DNA of 64,000 bases from Marinifilum breve (GCF_003202155.1 NZ_QFLI01000003.1:248001-312000), one strand, 5' to 3'. Numbered from the stretch's first letter, positions 19,096 to 29,422 are shown. The notes: generated by a model not told the origin, from the sequence alone. A program made the numbers and translations.

Positions 19096-22000
19096 TTAAA
19101 TTAATTTTACGCTCAAGCCAAGACCTCTTAATTCGTGTAGTAACACGTTTAGAGATTCCGGGATACCCGGATTTGGCATTGGATCACCTTTAACGATAGA
19201 TTCGTAAGCTTTGGCACGACCTATAACGTCATCCGACTTAACGGTAAGGATTTCTTGAAGAATATGAGCAGCACCGAATGCCTCAAGTGCCCAAACCTCC
19301 ATCTCTCCAAAACGCTGACCACCAAACTGAGCTTTACCACCAAGTGGTTGCTGAGTAATAAGTGAGTATGGTCCGATAGAACGCGCGTGCATCTTATCAT
19401 CAACCATGTGACCAAGTTTCAGCATATAGATCACACCTACTGTTGCAGGCTGGTCGAAACGTTCACCTGTTCCACCATCGTGAAGATATGCTTTACCGAA
19501 TGCAGGCACACCTGCTTTATCAGTATAACTTGTAATTTCATCCAATGACGCACCATCAAAAATTGGAGTAGCAAATTTCAATCCTAACTCCATACCTGCC
19601 CAACCTAGTACAGTTTCAAATACCTGTCCCAAGTTCATACGTGAAGGTACACCCAGTGGGTTCAAACAGATATCAACAGTAGTTCCATCTTCAAGGAATG
19701 GCATATCCTCGTCTCTTACAACACGAGAAACAATACCTTTATTACCGTGACGACCTGCCATCTTATCACCAATCTGAAGCTTACGTTTCTTAGCTACATA
19801 TACTTTCGCCATTTGAATAATACCTGCTGGCATTTCATCACCAATGGTTACATTGTATTTTTTACGCTTATTGATACTTTCAAGCTCTTTGAACTTGATA
19901 ATATAATTGTGTAAAAGCTTTTTGATTGTTTCGTTCTTATCCTTATCAGTTGTCCACTTGTTAGGATTAATTTCCAAGAAATTAATATCAGCTAACAATT
20001 TCTGAGTGAACTTAACACCTTTAGGAATAACATCAACACTTAAATAATCTTTAACTCCTTGCGAAGTTTTACCATTTACAAGAGTGAATAGTTTTTCAAC
20101 CAATCTAGCTTGTAAGGCAGTGATTTGTGATGCCAATTCTTCATCCAATTTTTGGATTAATGGCTTATCTGATTGTTTCGATTTACGATCGCGAACAGAA
20201 CGAGAGAATAATTTCTTATCGATAATCACACCACGCAATGATGGAGAAGCTTTCAACGAAGCATCTTTAACATCACCCGCTTTATCACCGAAGATCGCTC
20301 TCAATAACTTCTCTTCTGGTGATGGATCTGATTCTCCTTTAGGAGTAATCTTACCAATTAAGATATCACCTGGTTCAACATTCGCACCAATACGAATCAA
20401 ACCATTTTCATCAAGATTACGAGTTGCTTCTTCACTAACGTTAGGGATATCAGAAGTTAATTCCTCCATACCACGTTTCGTGTCACGAACTTCAAGAGTG
20501 TACTCGTCAACATGAACTGATGTAAATACATCATCCTTAACGATACGTTCTGAAATTACAATCGCATCCTCGTAGTTGTAACCTTTCCAAGGCATAAATG
20601 CCACTTTCAAGTTACGTCCAAGAGCCAACTCACCATCTTGAGTTGCATAACCATGAGTAAGAATTTGTCCCTCTTCAACCTTTTGTCCTTTTGTAACAAT
20701 TGGTTTCAGGTCAATCGTAGTACCCTGGTTGGTTTTTCCATATTTTGGAATATTGTAAGTCTTGGTATCTCCTTCGAAACTAACAAATGCTTCTTCCTCA
20801 GTTTGATCGTATTTGATAACAATTTTATTTGCATCAACAAACTCAACAACACCAGTACCTTCAGCACTAATCTGAGTTCTTGAATCACGAACAAGATCTC
20901 CTTCCAAACCAGTACCAACAATTGGAGATTCTGGTTTAATTACAGGAACTGCCTGACGCATCATGTTAGATCCCATCAAAGCACGGTTCGCATCATCATG
21001 TTCCAAGAAAGGAATCAGAGATGCCGCAATAGAAGCGATCTGGTTAGGAGCAACGTCCATCAAATCGATATTCTCAATTTCCTCGAATGGGAAGTCGCCG
21101 TCTTTACGAGATTTTGCTTTAGGATTTACAAAACTACCATCATCATTTAAAGGAGCATTTGCCTGAGCAATTGTCAATCCTTCTTCCTCTTCAGCTGATA
21201 GATATTCAACACCTGCAGAAGATAAATCAACACCACCATCAGCAACCTTACGATAAGGAGTTTCGATGAAACCTAAATTATTAATTTTAGCAAACACACA
21301 AAGGGAAGAAATCAAACCAATGTTTGGTCCCTCAGGTGTCTCAATAGGACATAAACGTCCGTAATGAGTGTAGTGTACATCTCGAACCTCGAAACCTGCT
21401 CTTTCACGGGAAAGACCACCAGGACCTAAGGCCGACATTCTACGTTTGTGTGTAATCTCAGCCAATGGGTTGGTTTGATCCATGAACTGAGACAATGCAT
21501 TCGTTCCAAAGAATGAATTGATAACAGAAGACAGAGTCTTCGAGTTAATCAAATCAATTGGAGTAAATACCTCATTATCTCTAACGTTCATTCTCTCACG
21601 AATGGTTCTGGCCATACGTGCCAAACCTACTCCGAACTGAGTATAAAGTTGTTCACCAACTGTACGAACACGACGGTTACTCAAGTGGTCAATATCATCC
21701 ACATCAGTACGAGCATTCAACAGCTTGATTAGGTACTTGATAATTTCAATAATGTCTTCTTTGGTCAACACTTTGGTATCACCATCAGTGTTCAAACCTA
21801 ATTTCTTATTTAGGCGGTAACGACCAACATCACCTAAATCATATCTCTTATCAGAGAAGAATAACTTATCGATCACGTCGCGAGCTGTAGCCTCATCTGG
21901 TGGCTCAGAGTTACGCAACTGACGATAAATGTGAAGAACTGCTTCTTTTTCAGAGTTACAAGGGTCTTTCTGAAGCGTATTATAAATAATCGCATAATCA

Positions 22001-22908
22001 GCAAGGTTTTGTTCCTCTTTGTGCAATAAGATAGTTTTTGCACCCGATTCAAGAATTTCTTCTATATGTTCTGGTTCGATTATTGTCTCACGATCAATAA
22101 CCACCTCATTACGCTCAATAGATACTACCTCGCCAGTATCCTCGTCTACGAAGTCTTCAATCCATGACTTAAGAACACGAGCGGCAAGTTTTCTTCCAAC
22201 GATTTTTTTCAAACCGGTTTTAGAAACCTTGATTTCATCAGCAAGGTTAAAAATCTCTAGGATTTCTTTATCACTCTCGTAACCAATTGCACGAAGCAAA
22301 GTTGTTACAGGAAGCTTTTTCTTACGATCGATATATGCATACATCACATTATTGATGTCGGTAGCAAACTCGATCCAGGAACCTTTGAAAGGAATAATTC
22401 TGGCAGAATACAACTTGGTTCCATTTGCGTGTACACTTTGTCCAAAGAATACACCTGGTGAACGGTGAAGCTGAGATACAACTACACGTTCTGCTCCGTT
22501 AACTACGAATGTACCTTTTTCAGTCATGTAAGGAACAGTTCCTAAATATACATCCTGAATTACTGTATCGAAATCCTCATGTTCAGGATCGGTACAGTAA
22601 AGTTTTAACTTAGCTTTTAGCGGTACGCTATAAGTTAAGCCTCTTTCGATACATTCTTCGATTGTGTAACGGGGCGGATCAACAAAATAGTCGAGAAACT
22701 CCAATACGAAATTATTTCTGGTATCGGTAATTGGGAAATTCTCGCTAAATACCTTAAATAATCCTTCGTTCGTTCTTTTCTCTGGAGTTGTTTCCAGTTG
22801 AAAAAAGTCTTGAAAAGATTTTAATTGTACCTCTAGAAAATCAGGATATGAAAGCTGATTTTTATTAGAAGCAAAACTAATTCTTTGACTAATAGTATTT
22901 GAAGACAT
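19096..22908 (-). CDS. rpoB: RNA polymerase beta subunit
   Basis: Beta subunit of core RNA polymerase, 1270 aa. The rifampicin-binding region at about 473-500 reads [18 protein letters not shown] then MSALGPGG, with wild-type residues at the positions equivalent to E. coli Asp516, His526 and Ser531, so rifampicin sensitivity is expected. The C-terminal [17 protein letters not shown] segment that contacts beta' is intact. It follows rplL across a 105-bp spacer holding an attenuator-like hairpin. Confidence 0.98.
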   Translation of the reverse strand: MSSNTISQRISFASNKNQLSYPDFLEVQLKSFQDFFQLETTPEKRTNEGLFKVFSENFPITDTRNNFVLEFLDYFVDPPRYTIEECIERGLTYSVPLKAKLKLYCTDPEHEDFDTVIQDVYLGTVPYMTEKGTFVVNGAERVVVSQLHRSPGVFFGQSVHANGTKLYSARIIPFKGSWIEFATDINNVMYAYIDRKKKLPVTTLLRAIGYESDKEILEIFNLADEIKVSKTGLKKIVGRKLAARVLKSWIEDFVDEDTGEVVSIERNEVVIDRETIIEPEHIEEILESGAKTILLHKEEQNLADYAIIYNTLQKDPCNSEKEAVLHIYRQLRNSEPPDEATARDVIDKLFFSDKRYDLGDVGRYRLNKKLGLNTDGDTKVLTKEDIIEIIKYLIKLLNARTDVDDIDHLSNRRVRTVGEQLYTQFGVGLARMARTIRERMNVRDNEVFTPIDLINSKTLSSVINSFFGTNALSQFMDQTNPLAEITHKRRMSALGPGGLSRERAGFEVRDVHYTHYGRLCPIETPEGPNIGLISSLCVFAKINNLGFIETPYRKVADGGVDLSSAGVEYLSAEEEEGLTIAQANAPLNDDGSFVNPKAKSRKDGDFPFEEIENIDLMDVAPNQIASIAASLIPFLEHDDANRALMGSNMMRQAVPVIKPESPIVGTGLEGDLVRDSRTQISAEGTGVVEFVDANKIVIKYDQTEEEAFVSFEGDTKTYNIPKYGKTNQGTTIDLKPIVTKGQKVEEGQILTHGYATQDGELALGRNLKVAFMPWKGYNYEDAIVISERIVKDDVFTSVHVDEYTLEVRDTKRGMEELTSDIPNVSEEATRNLDENGLIRIGANVEPGDILIGKITPKGESDPSPEEKLLRAIFGDKAGDVKDASLKASPSLRGVIIDKKLFSRSVRDRKSKQSDKPLIQKLDEELASQITALQARLVEKLFTLVNGKTSQGVKDYLSVDVIPKGVKFTQKLLADINFLEINPNKWTTDKDKNETIKKLLHNYIIKFKELESINKRKKYNVTIGDEMPAGIIQMAKVYVAKKRKLQIGDKMAGRHGNKGIVSRVVRDEDMPFLEDGTTVDICLNPLGVPSRMNLGQVFETVLGWAGMELGLKFATPIFDGASLDEITSYTDKAGVPAFGKAYLHDGGTGERFDQPATVGVIYMLKLGHMVDDKMHARSIGPYSLITQQPLGGKAQFGGQRFGEMEVWALEAFGAAHILQEILTVKSDDVIGRAKAYESIVKGDPMPNPGIPESLNVLLHELRGLGLSVKLI

Positions 22909-22945
22909 TTACTTAAAATTAATTGAACCTAAACGATAATAAACA

Positions 22946-22983
22946 ACAAAAAGGCTTAGAGTCCCGGTTAGGAACTCTAAACC
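22946..22983 (-). terminator. attenuator-like terminator between rplL and rpoB
   Basis: On the minus strand GGTTTAGAGTTCC pairs with GGGACTCTAAGCC (13 bp, two G-T pairs) around the loop TAACC and is followed by five T residues. It sits inside the operon, about 30 bp after rplL and 38 bp before rpoB. A partial terminator at this position is known in E. coli; the same role here is inference. Confidence 0.78.
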
Positions 22984-23013
22984 AAATAACCTTATATATA
23001 GGTTTTAGTGCTT

Positions 23014-23388
23014 CTATTTAAGCTCAACTTCAGCTCCAGCTTCTTCTAATTGTGCTTTAAGTGCTTCAGCTTCTTCTTTAGAAACTTTTTCTTTCAATGG
23101 AGCTGGTGCAGCATCAACTGCAGCCTTAGCTTCTTTAAGACCTAAACCAGTTAATTCCTTAACCAATTTCACTACAGCTAGTTTAGAACCACCAGCAGAA
23201 GTTAGAATTACGTCAAACTCAGTTTGCTCAGCAGCACCACCTTCAGCGCCAGCAGCAGGTCCAGCAACAACTGCAGCAGCAGCAGCTGGTTCAATTCCGT
23301 ATTCTTCTTTTAAGATTTCAGCTAATTCATTTACTTCCTTAACAGTCAAATTAACTAATTCTTCTGCAAACTTTTTTAAATCTGCCAT
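23014..23388 (-). CDS. rplL: 50S ribosomal protein L7/L12
   Basis: Stalk protein that recruits translational GTPases, 124 aa. It has the N-terminal dimerisation helix, an Ala/Gly-rich hinge (residues about 35-52) and the C-terminal domain with [20 protein letters not shown] and [10 protein letters not shown]. The sequence is strongly conserved. The gene follows rplJ by 39 bp. Confidence 0.98.
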   Translation of the reverse strand: MADLKKFAEELVNLTVKEVNELAEILKEEYGIEPAAAAAVVAGPAAGAEGGAAEQTEFDVILTSAGGSKLAVVKLVKELTGLGLKEAKAAVDAAPAPLKEKVSKEEAEALKAQLEEAGAEVELK

Positions 23389-23427
23389 TTTTCCTTCAGT
23401 TTTTAAAATTTAATTACTCTAAATATA

Positions 23428-23946
23428 TTACTCTTTTTCTGAAAGTGTTTTCACAACACCAGCTAGGATATTCTTTCCTGATTCCAAAGAAGACACAACA
23501 TTCTTGATTGGTGATTGAAGCAATGCAACGATATCTCCAATAAGTTCTTCTTTAGACTTGATGGTAGTAAGAGCTTCAAGCTCGTTATCACCAATATAAA
23601 GCGATTCTTCAACGTAAGCCGCTTTCAGGATAGGTTTATCATGTTCCTTACGGAACTCTTTGATAAGCTTCGCAGGAAGGTTACCAGTCTCTGTAAGCAT
23701 AAGAGAAGTAGATCCCTTAAGTACATTGTCTAGTCCTTCAAACTCACCTTCTGCCTTTTCTAAAGCGATTTTAAGAAGGGTGTTTTTTACAACAACCAAC
23801 TTAATATCCTTCTCGAAACATGCTCTACGAAGTGCCGAAGTATCTTCAGCATTCATTTCTGAGATGTCAGTAAGATAGAAGTGGTTTGACGCATTGATTT
23901 CTTCCGTCAAGCTATCAATAATCTGAATTTTTTGTTCCTTTTTCAT
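23428..23946 (-). CDS. rplJ: 50S ribosomal protein L10
   Basis: Base of the ribosomal stalk, 172 aa, binding 23S rRNA and L7/L12 dimers through its C-terminal helix. Landmarks are the N-terminal region FYLTDISEMNAEDTSALRR, the VVKNTLLKIALE segment and GSTSLMLTE. Only 29 bp separate it from rplA, so the long L10 leader known in some bacteria is not present here. Confidence 0.96.
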   Translation of the reverse strand: MKKEQKIQIIDSLTEEINASNHFYLTDISEMNAEDTSALRRACFEKDIKLVVVKNTLLKIALEKAEGEFEGLDNVLKGSTSLMLTETGNLPAKLIKEFRKEHDKPILKAAYVEESLYIGDNELEALTTIKSKEELIGDIVALLQSPIKNVVSSLESGKNILAGVVKTLSEKE

Positions 23947-23975
23947 GATTACTAAGATCTTGATTAAATTTTTAA

Positions 23976-24668
23976 TTAGTCAAGTGTTCTTGGATCAATT
24001 TGAATTCCAAGACTCATTGTGCTTGACAGGTAAACACTCTTGATATAAGTTCCTTTTGCTGCAGATGGTTTCAATTTGTTGATAATGCTAACAAATTCTT
24101 TAGCGTTATCCATGATTTTATCTGCTTCGAAAGATACTTTACCTATTGAAGAGTGAATGATACCGTACTTATCGACCTTAAAATCAATCTTACCAGCTTT
24201 CACTTCTGCAACTGCTTTAGCGATATCCATTGTCACTGTACCTGATTTAGGATTCGGCATCAAGCCGCGAGGTCCTAAAACACGTCCAAGTGCACCAACT
24301 TTCGCCATTACAGTAGGCATGGTGATGATTACGTCAACGTCAGTCCAACCACCTTTGATTTTGGCAACATAGTCGTCAAGGCCAACATAGTCAGCACCTG
24401 CAGCTTTTGCTTCTTCTTCCTTATCAGGAGTACAAAGAACCAAAACACGAACTTCTTTACCAGTACCGTGAGGTAGTGTAACAACACCACGTACCATTTG
24501 ATTAGCTTTTCTCGGGTCAACTCCTAAGCGAACATCCATATCCACTGAGGCATCAAATTTGGTTGTTGTAATCTCCTTAACCAATTTCGCTGCTTCGTCG
24601 ATAGAATATAGCTTATCAGTATCCACTTTTTCTGAAGCTAACTTTCTATTTTTCGTTAGTTTACCCAT
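23976..24668 (-). CDS. rplA: 50S ribosomal protein L1
   Basis: L1-stalk protein of 230 aa, contacting E-site tRNA and, in other bacteria, repressing its own rplK-rplA message. The family core [39 protein letters not shown] and [14 protein letters not shown] is intact. It lies 20 bp after rplK. Confidence 0.98.
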   Translation of the reverse strand: MGKLTKNRKLASEKVDTDKLYSIDEAAKLVKEITTTKFDASVDMDVRLGVDPRKANQMVRGVVTLPHGTGKEVRVLVLCTPDKEEEAKAAGADYVGLDDYVAKIKGGWTDVDVIITMPTVMAKVGALGRVLGPRGLMPNPKSGTVTMDIAKAVAEVKAGKIDFKVDKYGIIHSSIGKVSFEADKIMDNAKEFVSIINKLKPSAAKGTYIKSVYLSSTMSLGIQIDPRTLD

Positions 24669-24688
24669 TTTAATTGCAGTGTTTAAAA

Positions 24689-25132
24689 TTATTGATTAAG
24701 AGGATTATCACCTGAAATTGTGATACCCATACTTCTTGCTGTACCAGCAACCATACTCATGGCACTTTCCACTTTAAAAGCATTCAAATCTTTCATTTTC
24801 CCCTCTGCGATCTCGCGAACTTGATCCCAAGAAATTGAACCTACCTTTTTACGGTTTGGTTCAGAAGAACCTGATTTTAATTTAGCAGCCTCTAAAATTT
24901 GTACAGCAACAGGAGGAGTTTTTGTAATAAATTCAAACGAACTATCAGAATAAACAGTAATCACAACAGGGATTACTTTTCCAGCCTGATCTTGAGTTCT
25001 TGCATTGAATTGCTTACAAAAATCCATGATATTAACCCCTTTAGCACCCAACGCAGGTCCTACTGGGGGTGAAGGATTTGCAGCACCACCTTTGATCTGC
25101 AATTTGATTAATCCTGCAACTTCTTTAGCCAT
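24689..25132 (-). CDS. rplK: 50S ribosomal protein L11
   Basis: GTPase-centre protein of 147 aa. The N-terminal domain shows the proline-rich switch ([20 protein letters not shown]) and the C-terminal rRNA-binding domain [20 protein letters not shown]. It lies 25 bp after nusG. Confidence 0.98.
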   Translation of the reverse strand: MAKEVAGLIKLQIKGGAANPSPPVGPALGAKGVNIMDFCKQFNARTQDQAGKVIPVVITVYSDSSFEFITKTPPVAVQILEAAKLKSGSSEPNRKKVGSISWDQVREIAEGKMKDLNAFKVESAMSMVAGTARSMGITISGDNPLNQ

Positions 25133-25157
25133 AGCTTTACTTTTCTAAAGGATTTAA

Positions 25158-25706
25158 TTATTCTTTTTCTACCTGCATGAAACTTAACTCAAGAGGAGTT
25201 TTACGTCCGAAGATCTTAACCATAACTTTTAGTTTTTTCTTCTCAGCATTCACCTCTTCAATCACACCGGTAAAACCATTAAATGGTCCATCAGTCACTT
25301 TAACCATTTCACCAACATAGTAAGGAATGTTAATTTCCTCTTCTTTGCCAGCTAATTCATCAACCTTACCCAGTATGCGGTTCACTTCTGACATACGCAT
25401 AGGAGTAGGATCGCCGCCTTTTGTATCCCCCAGGAAGCCAATCACGTTCGTAATATTACGAAGGATGTGAGGAATCTCTCCAACGAGTGCTGCTTCGATT
25501 AGAACATAGCCAGGTAAGAAAATTCTTTCCTTGCTAATCTTCTTCCCGTTTCGCACCTGAAAAACTTTTTCGGTAGGAATGAGAACCTGTGACACATATT
25601 CCGTTAGACCTAGATTGGAAATTTCGCTATCAATATATTCTTTGACTTTCTTTTCTTTTCCTCCAACAGTCCTAAGAACATACCATTTTTTTTGAATTTC
25701 AGCCAT
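25158..25706 (-). CDS. nusG: transcription antitermination/elongation factor NusG
   Basis: Elongation factor of 182 aa that binds the beta' clamp and couples transcription to Rho or ribosomes. It has the NGN domain ([19 protein letters not shown], then [12 protein letters not shown]) and a C-terminal KOW domain ([20 protein letters not shown]). It lies 20 bp after secE. Confidence 0.97.
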   Translation of the reverse strand: MAEIQKKWYVLRTVGGKEKKVKEYIDSEISNLGLTEYVSQVLIPTEKVFQVRNGKKISKERIFLPGYVLIEAALVGEIPHILRNITNVIGFLGDTKGGDPTPMRMSEVNRILGKVDELAGKEEEINIPYYVGEMVKVTDGPFNGFTGVIEEVNAEKKKLKVMVKIFGRKTPLELSFMQVEKE

Positions 25707-25726
25707 CTTTTTCTAAAAAGGAATTA

Positions 25727-25918
25727 TTAGTGTAACATATTGTATATAAAATCCATCAAATTCTTAAACCCCATATCCATTAAGAATATCACAAGAGCAA
25801 TAATAGTGGAAGCAATCATAACTACTATAGCACTGCTTTGGAGTTCAGACCATGATGGCCAAGATACTTTCTGAACCAGTTCTTTATAAACTTCTTCAAT
25901 ATAAATTTTTAGTTTCAT
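25727..25918 (-). CDS. secE: preprotein translocase subunit SecE
   Basis: Small membrane subunit of the Sec channel, 63 aa from the ATG at 25916-25918 (MKLKIYIEEVYKEL). The amphipathic segment VQKVSWPSWSELQSSA precedes a single membrane span of about 20 residues, the minimal SecE form. A longer frame runs upstream into tRNA-Trp and is rejected as the start. The gene begins 18 bp after the 3' end of that tRNA. Confidence 0.93.
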   Translation of the reverse strand: MKLKIYIEEVYKELVQKVSWPSWSELQSSAIVVMIASTIIALVIFLMDMGFKNLMDFIYNMLH

Positions 25919-25936
25919 AAGGCAATTTTGTCTTTG

Positions 25937-26009
25937 CACGGGAGGAGAGACTCGAACTCCCGACACCTGGTTTTGGAGACCAGTGCTCTACCAACTGAGC
26001 TACACCCGT
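25937..26009 (-). tRNA. tRNA-Trp (CCA)
   Basis: A 73-nt cloverleaf on the minus strand with anticodon CCA in the loop CTCCAAA, a standard D-arm (TAGCTCAGTTGGTAGAG) and T-loop TTCGAGT, and discriminator G. The acceptor stem ACGGGTG/CTCCCGT has a U-U mismatch at the sixth pair. It lies between tuf and secE, a classical location. No CCA end is encoded. Confidence 0.95.
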
Positions 26010-26013
26010 CTAT

Positions 26014-26053
26014 AAGAAGATTGATCTAGTTTTACCCAGATCAATCTTTATAT
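26014..26053 (-). other. hairpin between tuf and tRNA-Trp
   Basis: AAGATTGATCT and AGATCAATCTT form an 11-bp stem with a 10-nt loop directly after the tuf stop. No T run follows on the minus strand, so an RNA-processing or partial termination role is more likely than full termination. Confidence 0.5.
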
Positions 26054-26060
26054 GTTCTAA

Positions 26061-27248
26061 TTACTCAACAATTTCAGTAATCTGACCAGCACCTACAGTT
26101 CTACCACCTTCACGGATAGCGAAACGTAGACCTAAATCACAAGCTACTGGCGTAATCAACTCAACGTTGATTGTTACGTTGTCACCTGGCATTACCATTT
26201 CAACTCCTTCTGGAAGAGTAATCTCACCAGTTACATCAAGAGTTCTGATGTAGAATTGAGGACGGTATTTGTTGTGGAATGGAGTGTGACGTCCACCTTC
26301 TTCTTTTTTCAATACGTAAACCTCAGCTTTAATCTTAGTGTGAGGAGTAATTGTGTTAGGGTGACAGATAACCATACCACGCTTGATAGCAGTTTTGTCA
26401 ATACCTCTCAACAATAGACCTACGTTATCACCAGCTTGACCTTCGTCCAAAATCTTACGGAACATCTCAACACCAGTAATTACAGACTTCATACCTTCAG
26501 CACCAAGACCAATAATCTGTACTTCTTCACCAGTTTTTACGATACCAGTTTCAATACGACCTGTAGCAACAGTACCACGACCAGTAATAGAGAATACATC
26601 CTCAACTGGCATCAAGAAAGCCTTATCTACATCGCGTGGAGGAAGTGGAATCCAAGTATCAACTGCATCCATCAACTCCATGATTTTATCTTCCCACTCA
26701 GCTTCACCATTCAATCCACCTAGAGCAGATCCAGCAATGATAGGAGTGTTATCACCGTCAAATTCGTAGAAATCTAACAATTCACGAACTTCCATTTCTA
26801 CTAACTCAAGCATCTCTGCATCGTCAACCATGTCAACTTTGTTCAAGAAAACAACGATCTTAGGTACGTTTACCTGACGAGCTAAAAGGATATGCTCGCG
26901 AGTCTGTGGCATAGGACCATCAGTTGCAGCACAAACCAAAATAGCACCATCCATCTGAGCAGCACCAGTTACCATGTTCTTTACGTAATCCGCGTGACCT
27001 GGACAGTCAACGTGAGCGTAGTGACGGTTAGCAGTTTGGTATTCTACGTGAGCAGTATTAATAGTAATACCTCTCTCCTTCTCTTCAGGAGCGTTATCGA
27101 TAGAATCGAATGATTTCACTTCAGACAAACCTTTTTTTGCTAATACGGTTGTAATAGCGGCAGTCAAAGTAGTTTTACCGTGGTCAACGTGACCAATGGT
27201 ACCAATATTTACGTGTGGTTTTGACCTGTCAAAATGTTCTTTAGCCAT
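26061..27248 (-). CDS. tuf: translation elongation factor EF-Tu
   Basis: GTPase that delivers aminoacyl-tRNA to the ribosome, 395 aa. The G1 motif [10 protein letters not shown] is at about residues 19-28, the switch I segment [24 protein letters not shown] (G3) and NKVDMVDD (G4) follow, and the C-terminal barrels are complete. It is flanked by four tRNA genes upstream and tRNA-Trp downstream, the same order as the thrU-tyrU-glyT-thrT-tufB locus of E. coli. Confidence 0.98.
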   Translation of the reverse strand: MAKEHFDRSKPHVNIGTIGHVDHGKTTLTAAITTVLAKKGLSEVKSFDSIDNAPEEKERGITINTAHVEYQTANRHYAHVDCPGHADYVKNMVTGAAQMDGAILVCAATDGPMPQTREHILLARQVNVPKIVVFLNKVDMVDDAEMLELVEMEVRELLDFYEFDGDNTPIIAGSALGGLNGEAEWEDKIMELMDAVDTWIPLPPRDVDKAFLMPVEDVFSITGRGTVATGRIETGIVKTGEEVQIIGLGAEGMKSVITGVEMFRKILDEGQAGDNVGLLLRGIDKTAIKRGMVICHPNTITPHTKIKAEVYVLKKEEGGRHTPFHNKYRPQFYIRTLDVTGEITLPEGVEMVMPGDNVTINVELITPVACDLGLRFAIREGGRTVGAGQITEIVE

Positions 27249-27306
27249 AACTCCAAATATTAATTAATATTAGACAACAATTAAAAACAATATTTTAAAT
27301 TTCTTG

Positions 27307-27378
27307 AGCCATTGACGAGATTTGAACTCGTGACCTCTTCCTTACCAAGGAAGCGCTCTACCCCTGAGCTACAACGGC
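27307..27378 (-). tRNA. tRNA-Thr (GGT)
   Basis: A 72-nt cloverleaf on the minus strand with acceptor GCCGTTG/CAATGGC, anticodon loop TTGGTAA (anticodon GGT) and T-loop TTCAAAT. Discriminator T, no encoded CCA. An identical body occurs on the plus strand at 61791-61862. Confidence 0.95.
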
Positions 27379-27389
27379 AAACGTATTTG

Positions 27390-27462
27390 AGCGGGAAACG
27401 GGACTCAAACCCGCGACCCTCAGCTTGGAAGGCTGATGCTCTATCAACTGAGCTATTCCCGC
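27390..27462 (-). tRNA. tRNA-Gly (TCC)
   Basis: A 73-nt cloverleaf on the minus strand, acceptor GCGGGAA/TTCCCGC, anticodon loop TTCCAAG (anticodon TCC), T-loop TTTGAGT. It is 11 bp upstream of tRNA-Thr(GGT) in the same transcript. Confidence 0.95.
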
Positions 27463-27499
27463 AAAAAAAGAAACAGAAATGTTTCTTTTCGTTTACCTG

Positions 27500-27582
27500 T
27501 GGGGAGAGCAGGATTCGAACCTACGAAGACGAAAGTCAGCGGAGTTACAGTCCGCCCCAGTTGGCCACTTTGGTATCTCCCC
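27500..27582 (-). tRNA. tRNA-Tyr (GTA)
   Basis: An 83-nt class II tRNA on the minus strand with acceptor GGGGAGA/TCTCCCC, anticodon loop CTGTAAC (anticodon GTA), a long variable arm (about 13 nt) and discriminator A. Confidence 0.95.
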
Positions 27583-27599
27583 AGTATGTAATATTTTAG

Positions 27600-27673
27600 A
27601 GCCGATGGAGGGACTCGAACCCACGACCTGCTGATTACAAATCAGCTGCTCTAGCCAGCTGAGCTACATCGGC
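27600..27673 (-). tRNA. tRNA-Thr (TGT)
   Basis: A 74-nt cloverleaf on the minus strand with acceptor GCCGATG/CATCGGC and anticodon loop TTGTAAT (anticodon TGT). First gene of the tRNA-tuf-rpo transcript. Its body matches the plus-strand copies at 61873 and 62014. Confidence 0.95.
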
Positions 27674-27726
27674 AAAAAATGCAAACCATCTATTTAACAG
27701 GCATACTTTTCCCTAAAAATGGTTTG

Positions 27727-27758
27727 CAAATGTAAAAATATTTTAAATTTATCACAAA
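27727..27758 (-). promoter_or_regulatory. promoter of the tRNA-tuf-secE-nusG-rplKAJL-rpoBC operon
   Basis: On the minus strand TTTG (27758-27755), a 20-nt spacer and TACATTTG (27734-27727) match the Bacteroidota consensus. The transcript would start about 45-50 nt before tRNA-Thr(TGT). Confidence 0.75.
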
Positions 27759-27779
27759 ATAATCAGGTGTTTTTTCTAA

Positions 27780-28076
27780 TTATTTTGCTCTTAGTTTTTC
27801 CTTGTGTTTCACAACTTGCTTTCGCAATGCATCTGCGGCAAGATCTGCAGCCTCTTCAAATGTTTTGCTTTGTTTTCTAGCAAATACATTTGCGCCTTTT
27901 ATATCAAGGTTGATTTCAACTACCTTATTCTCGGTAATATCAGATTTTTCAACCCTAAGAAAAACTTCAGCTCCAGCGACATCGCTATTGAGCTTCATTA
28001 TTTTCCCAAGCTTATTTTCTATGAAATTTTCCAATTTCACATCAGCAACAAAACCGATCGATTGAATGTTAATCAT
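27780..28076 (-). CDS. hpf: ribosome hibernation-promoting factor, short form
   Basis: A 98-aa protein of the HPF/RaiA family, which binds the 30S decoding centre and inactivates ribosomes in stationary phase. It has the N-terminal domain only (about 98 aa; long HPF is about 180-190), with the beta-alpha-beta-beta-beta-alpha pattern and the conserved KTFEEAADLAADALRKQV helix. It is 18 bp after xerD; the strong promoter just downstream belongs to the tRNA-tuf transcript. Confidence 0.92.
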   Translation of the reverse strand: MINIQSIGFVADVKLENFIENKLGKIMKLNSDVAGAEVFLRVEKSDITENKVVEINLDIKGANVFARKQSKTFEEAADLAADALRKQVVKHKEKLRAK

Positions 28077-28094
28077 ATTCTAATCCTCCAAAAT

Positions 28095-28973
28095 TTATGC
28101 TCGCGGATGAGCTTGTTTATATATATTATTTAAACGCTCAAAAGTAGTATGAGTATAAATTTGTGTTGCCGATAAATTCGAATGCCCCAACAGTTCCTTA
28201 ACCGCATTTAACTCCGCACCATTATTTAATAGATGCGTTGCAAATGTATGTCGCAGAACGTGTGGGCTTCGCTTGGTCATTGTTGTAATTTTCGATAAAT
28301 GTTTTGTAACGACCCTATACAACAACTTTTCGTAAACAGGCACCCCCTTTTTAGTTACAAAAAGAAAACCATCCAAGTTTCCGAAAGTTTTAAATCTTAG
28401 ATCTAAATATTGATCAAGAAGCTTTATTAAACTCTCACTTACAGGAATGATTCTTTCTCTATTTCTTTTTCCTAATACTTTAACTAAAGATGCTGATAAA
28501 TCAAAATCCGACTCTTTAAGATTCATCAACTCCGACAATCGCATGCCAGTTTGATAAAACATCTCAATCACCAATTGATCTCGAACACCTTCAAATCCTT
28601 CTCCAAAATCAACTTCTCTTAACACCTGCATTGCATGCTCTGCAACAAATCCAGGTAATTTCTTTCCTTGCTTAGGTCCTACAACTCTATCCATCGGATT
28701 CGAATCAAGCACTGATTCTCTAAGCAAATATTTAAAAAACGACTTTAAAGAGGACAATTTCCTATTTACAGTTCGCGAAGTCTTACCTTCGTTCATTAAA
28801 AAAACGATCCATCTACGCACATCTTTAAATGTTATATCTTCAATCTGAATATCGTCAGCACTCGAATAAAATTCAAAAAACTGAGTCAAATCGCAGTCAT
28901 AAGATAAAATCGTATGTGCAGAATATCGTTTTTCGTATTGTAAATAAGACAGAAAAGATTCCTTAAAACTCAT
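28095..28973 (-). CDS. xerD: tyrosine recombinase XerC/XerD
   Basis: Site-specific recombinase of the Xer type for chromosome dimer resolution at dif, 292 aa from the ATG at 28971-28973 (a TTG seven codons upstream is less likely). The N-terminal SAM-like core-binding domain spans about 1-90. Catalytic motifs follow: Arg in TGMRLSELMNL, Lys near VLGKRNRERIIP, HVLRHTFATHLL (His and Arg), His in LLGHSNL, and the Tyr of QIYTH. Its chromosomal housekeeping setting (rpsU-xer-hpf) and lack of phage genes argue against an integrase. XerC versus XerD cannot be decided. Confidence 0.92.
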   Translation of the reverse strand: MSFKESFLSYLQYEKRYSAHTILSYDCDLTQFFEFYSSADDIQIEDITFKDVRRWIVFLMNEGKTSRTVNRKLSSLKSFFKYLLRESVLDSNPMDRVVGPKQGKKLPGFVAEHAMQVLREVDFGEGFEGVRDQLVIEMFYQTGMRLSELMNLKESDFDLSASLVKVLGKRNRERIIPVSESLIKLLDQYLDLRFKTFGNLDGFLFVTKKGVPVYEKLLYRVVTKHLSKITTMTKRSPHVLRHTFATHLLNNGAELNAVKELLGHSNLSATQIYTHTTFERLNNIYKQAHPRA

Positions 28974-29050
28974 ACATCCAGGATATTTATCCAATAGGAT
29001 AACCCAAGATACGAAAAATTAAGATATCAAGGAATTAATCCAACAGAAAA

Positions 29051-29242
29051 TCAATCTTCAGCTTGTTGCATTTGCTGAACGTAGATCGCGTGTAATTTCT
29101 CTTCTCTTCTTTTTACAGATGGTTTTTTATAAACCTGTCTTCCTCTAAGCTCTTTAATTACACCGGTCTTTTCAAATTTTCTTTTGAATTTTTTTAAGGC
29201 TCTTTCAATGTTTTCGCCTTCTTTCATAGGAATAACAATCAT
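29051..29242 (-). CDS. rpsU: 30S ribosomal protein S21
   Basis: Small basic ribosomal protein, 63 aa, with the S21 core IVIPMKEGENIERALKKFKR and the Lys/Arg-rich tail. First gene of the rpsU-xerD-hpf unit, with a consensus promoter at 29283-29314. Confidence 0.96.
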   Translation of the reverse strand: MIVIPMKEGENIERALKKFKRKFEKTGVIKELRGRQVYKKPSVKRREEKLHAIYVQQMQQAED

Positions 29243-29282
29243 AATTTTCTCCTTTAATATTTATGTTTTTCTAAGTGAGCCG

Positions 29283-29314
29283 CAAATTTATTAATTCAAT
29301 CATTATAATTCAAA
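29283..29314 (-). promoter_or_regulatory. promoter of the rpsU-xerD-hpf operon
   Basis: On the minus strand TTTG (29314-29311), a 20-nt spacer and TAAATTTG (29290-29283) match the TTTG-N19/20-TAnnTTTG consensus, about 40 bp before rpsU. Confidence 0.75.
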
Positions 29315-29422
29315 TTTATTTTGAAAAAAGTAATGAAAATATCTCCATTCTAATATTTTAGGTCCTTTTGCGGAAATATAAAGTTAAGAAAATAAGGAAT
29401 TATTCTCAAACCAATTCAAGAA

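Noticed and set aside
19096-22908. Rifampicin-resistance substitutions in rpoB
   Set aside because: The residues equivalent to Asp516, His526 and Ser531 are wild type.
14750-25132. Many open frames antisense to rpoC, rpoB and ribosomal protein genes (for example 20084-20515)
   Set aside because: Shadows of biased codon use in the conserved genes; no independent start signals or family match.
27312-27599. Plus-strand open frame of 95 codons
   Set aside because: It lies wholly across tRNA genes on the opposite strand; the repeated RDSNPRP-like words are translations of tRNA T-arms.
28095-28973. Phage or integrative-element integrase
   Set aside because: The tyrosine recombinase is embedded in rpsU-xer-hpf, a housekeeping context, with no attachment-site repeats or phage genes, so Xer is the better call.
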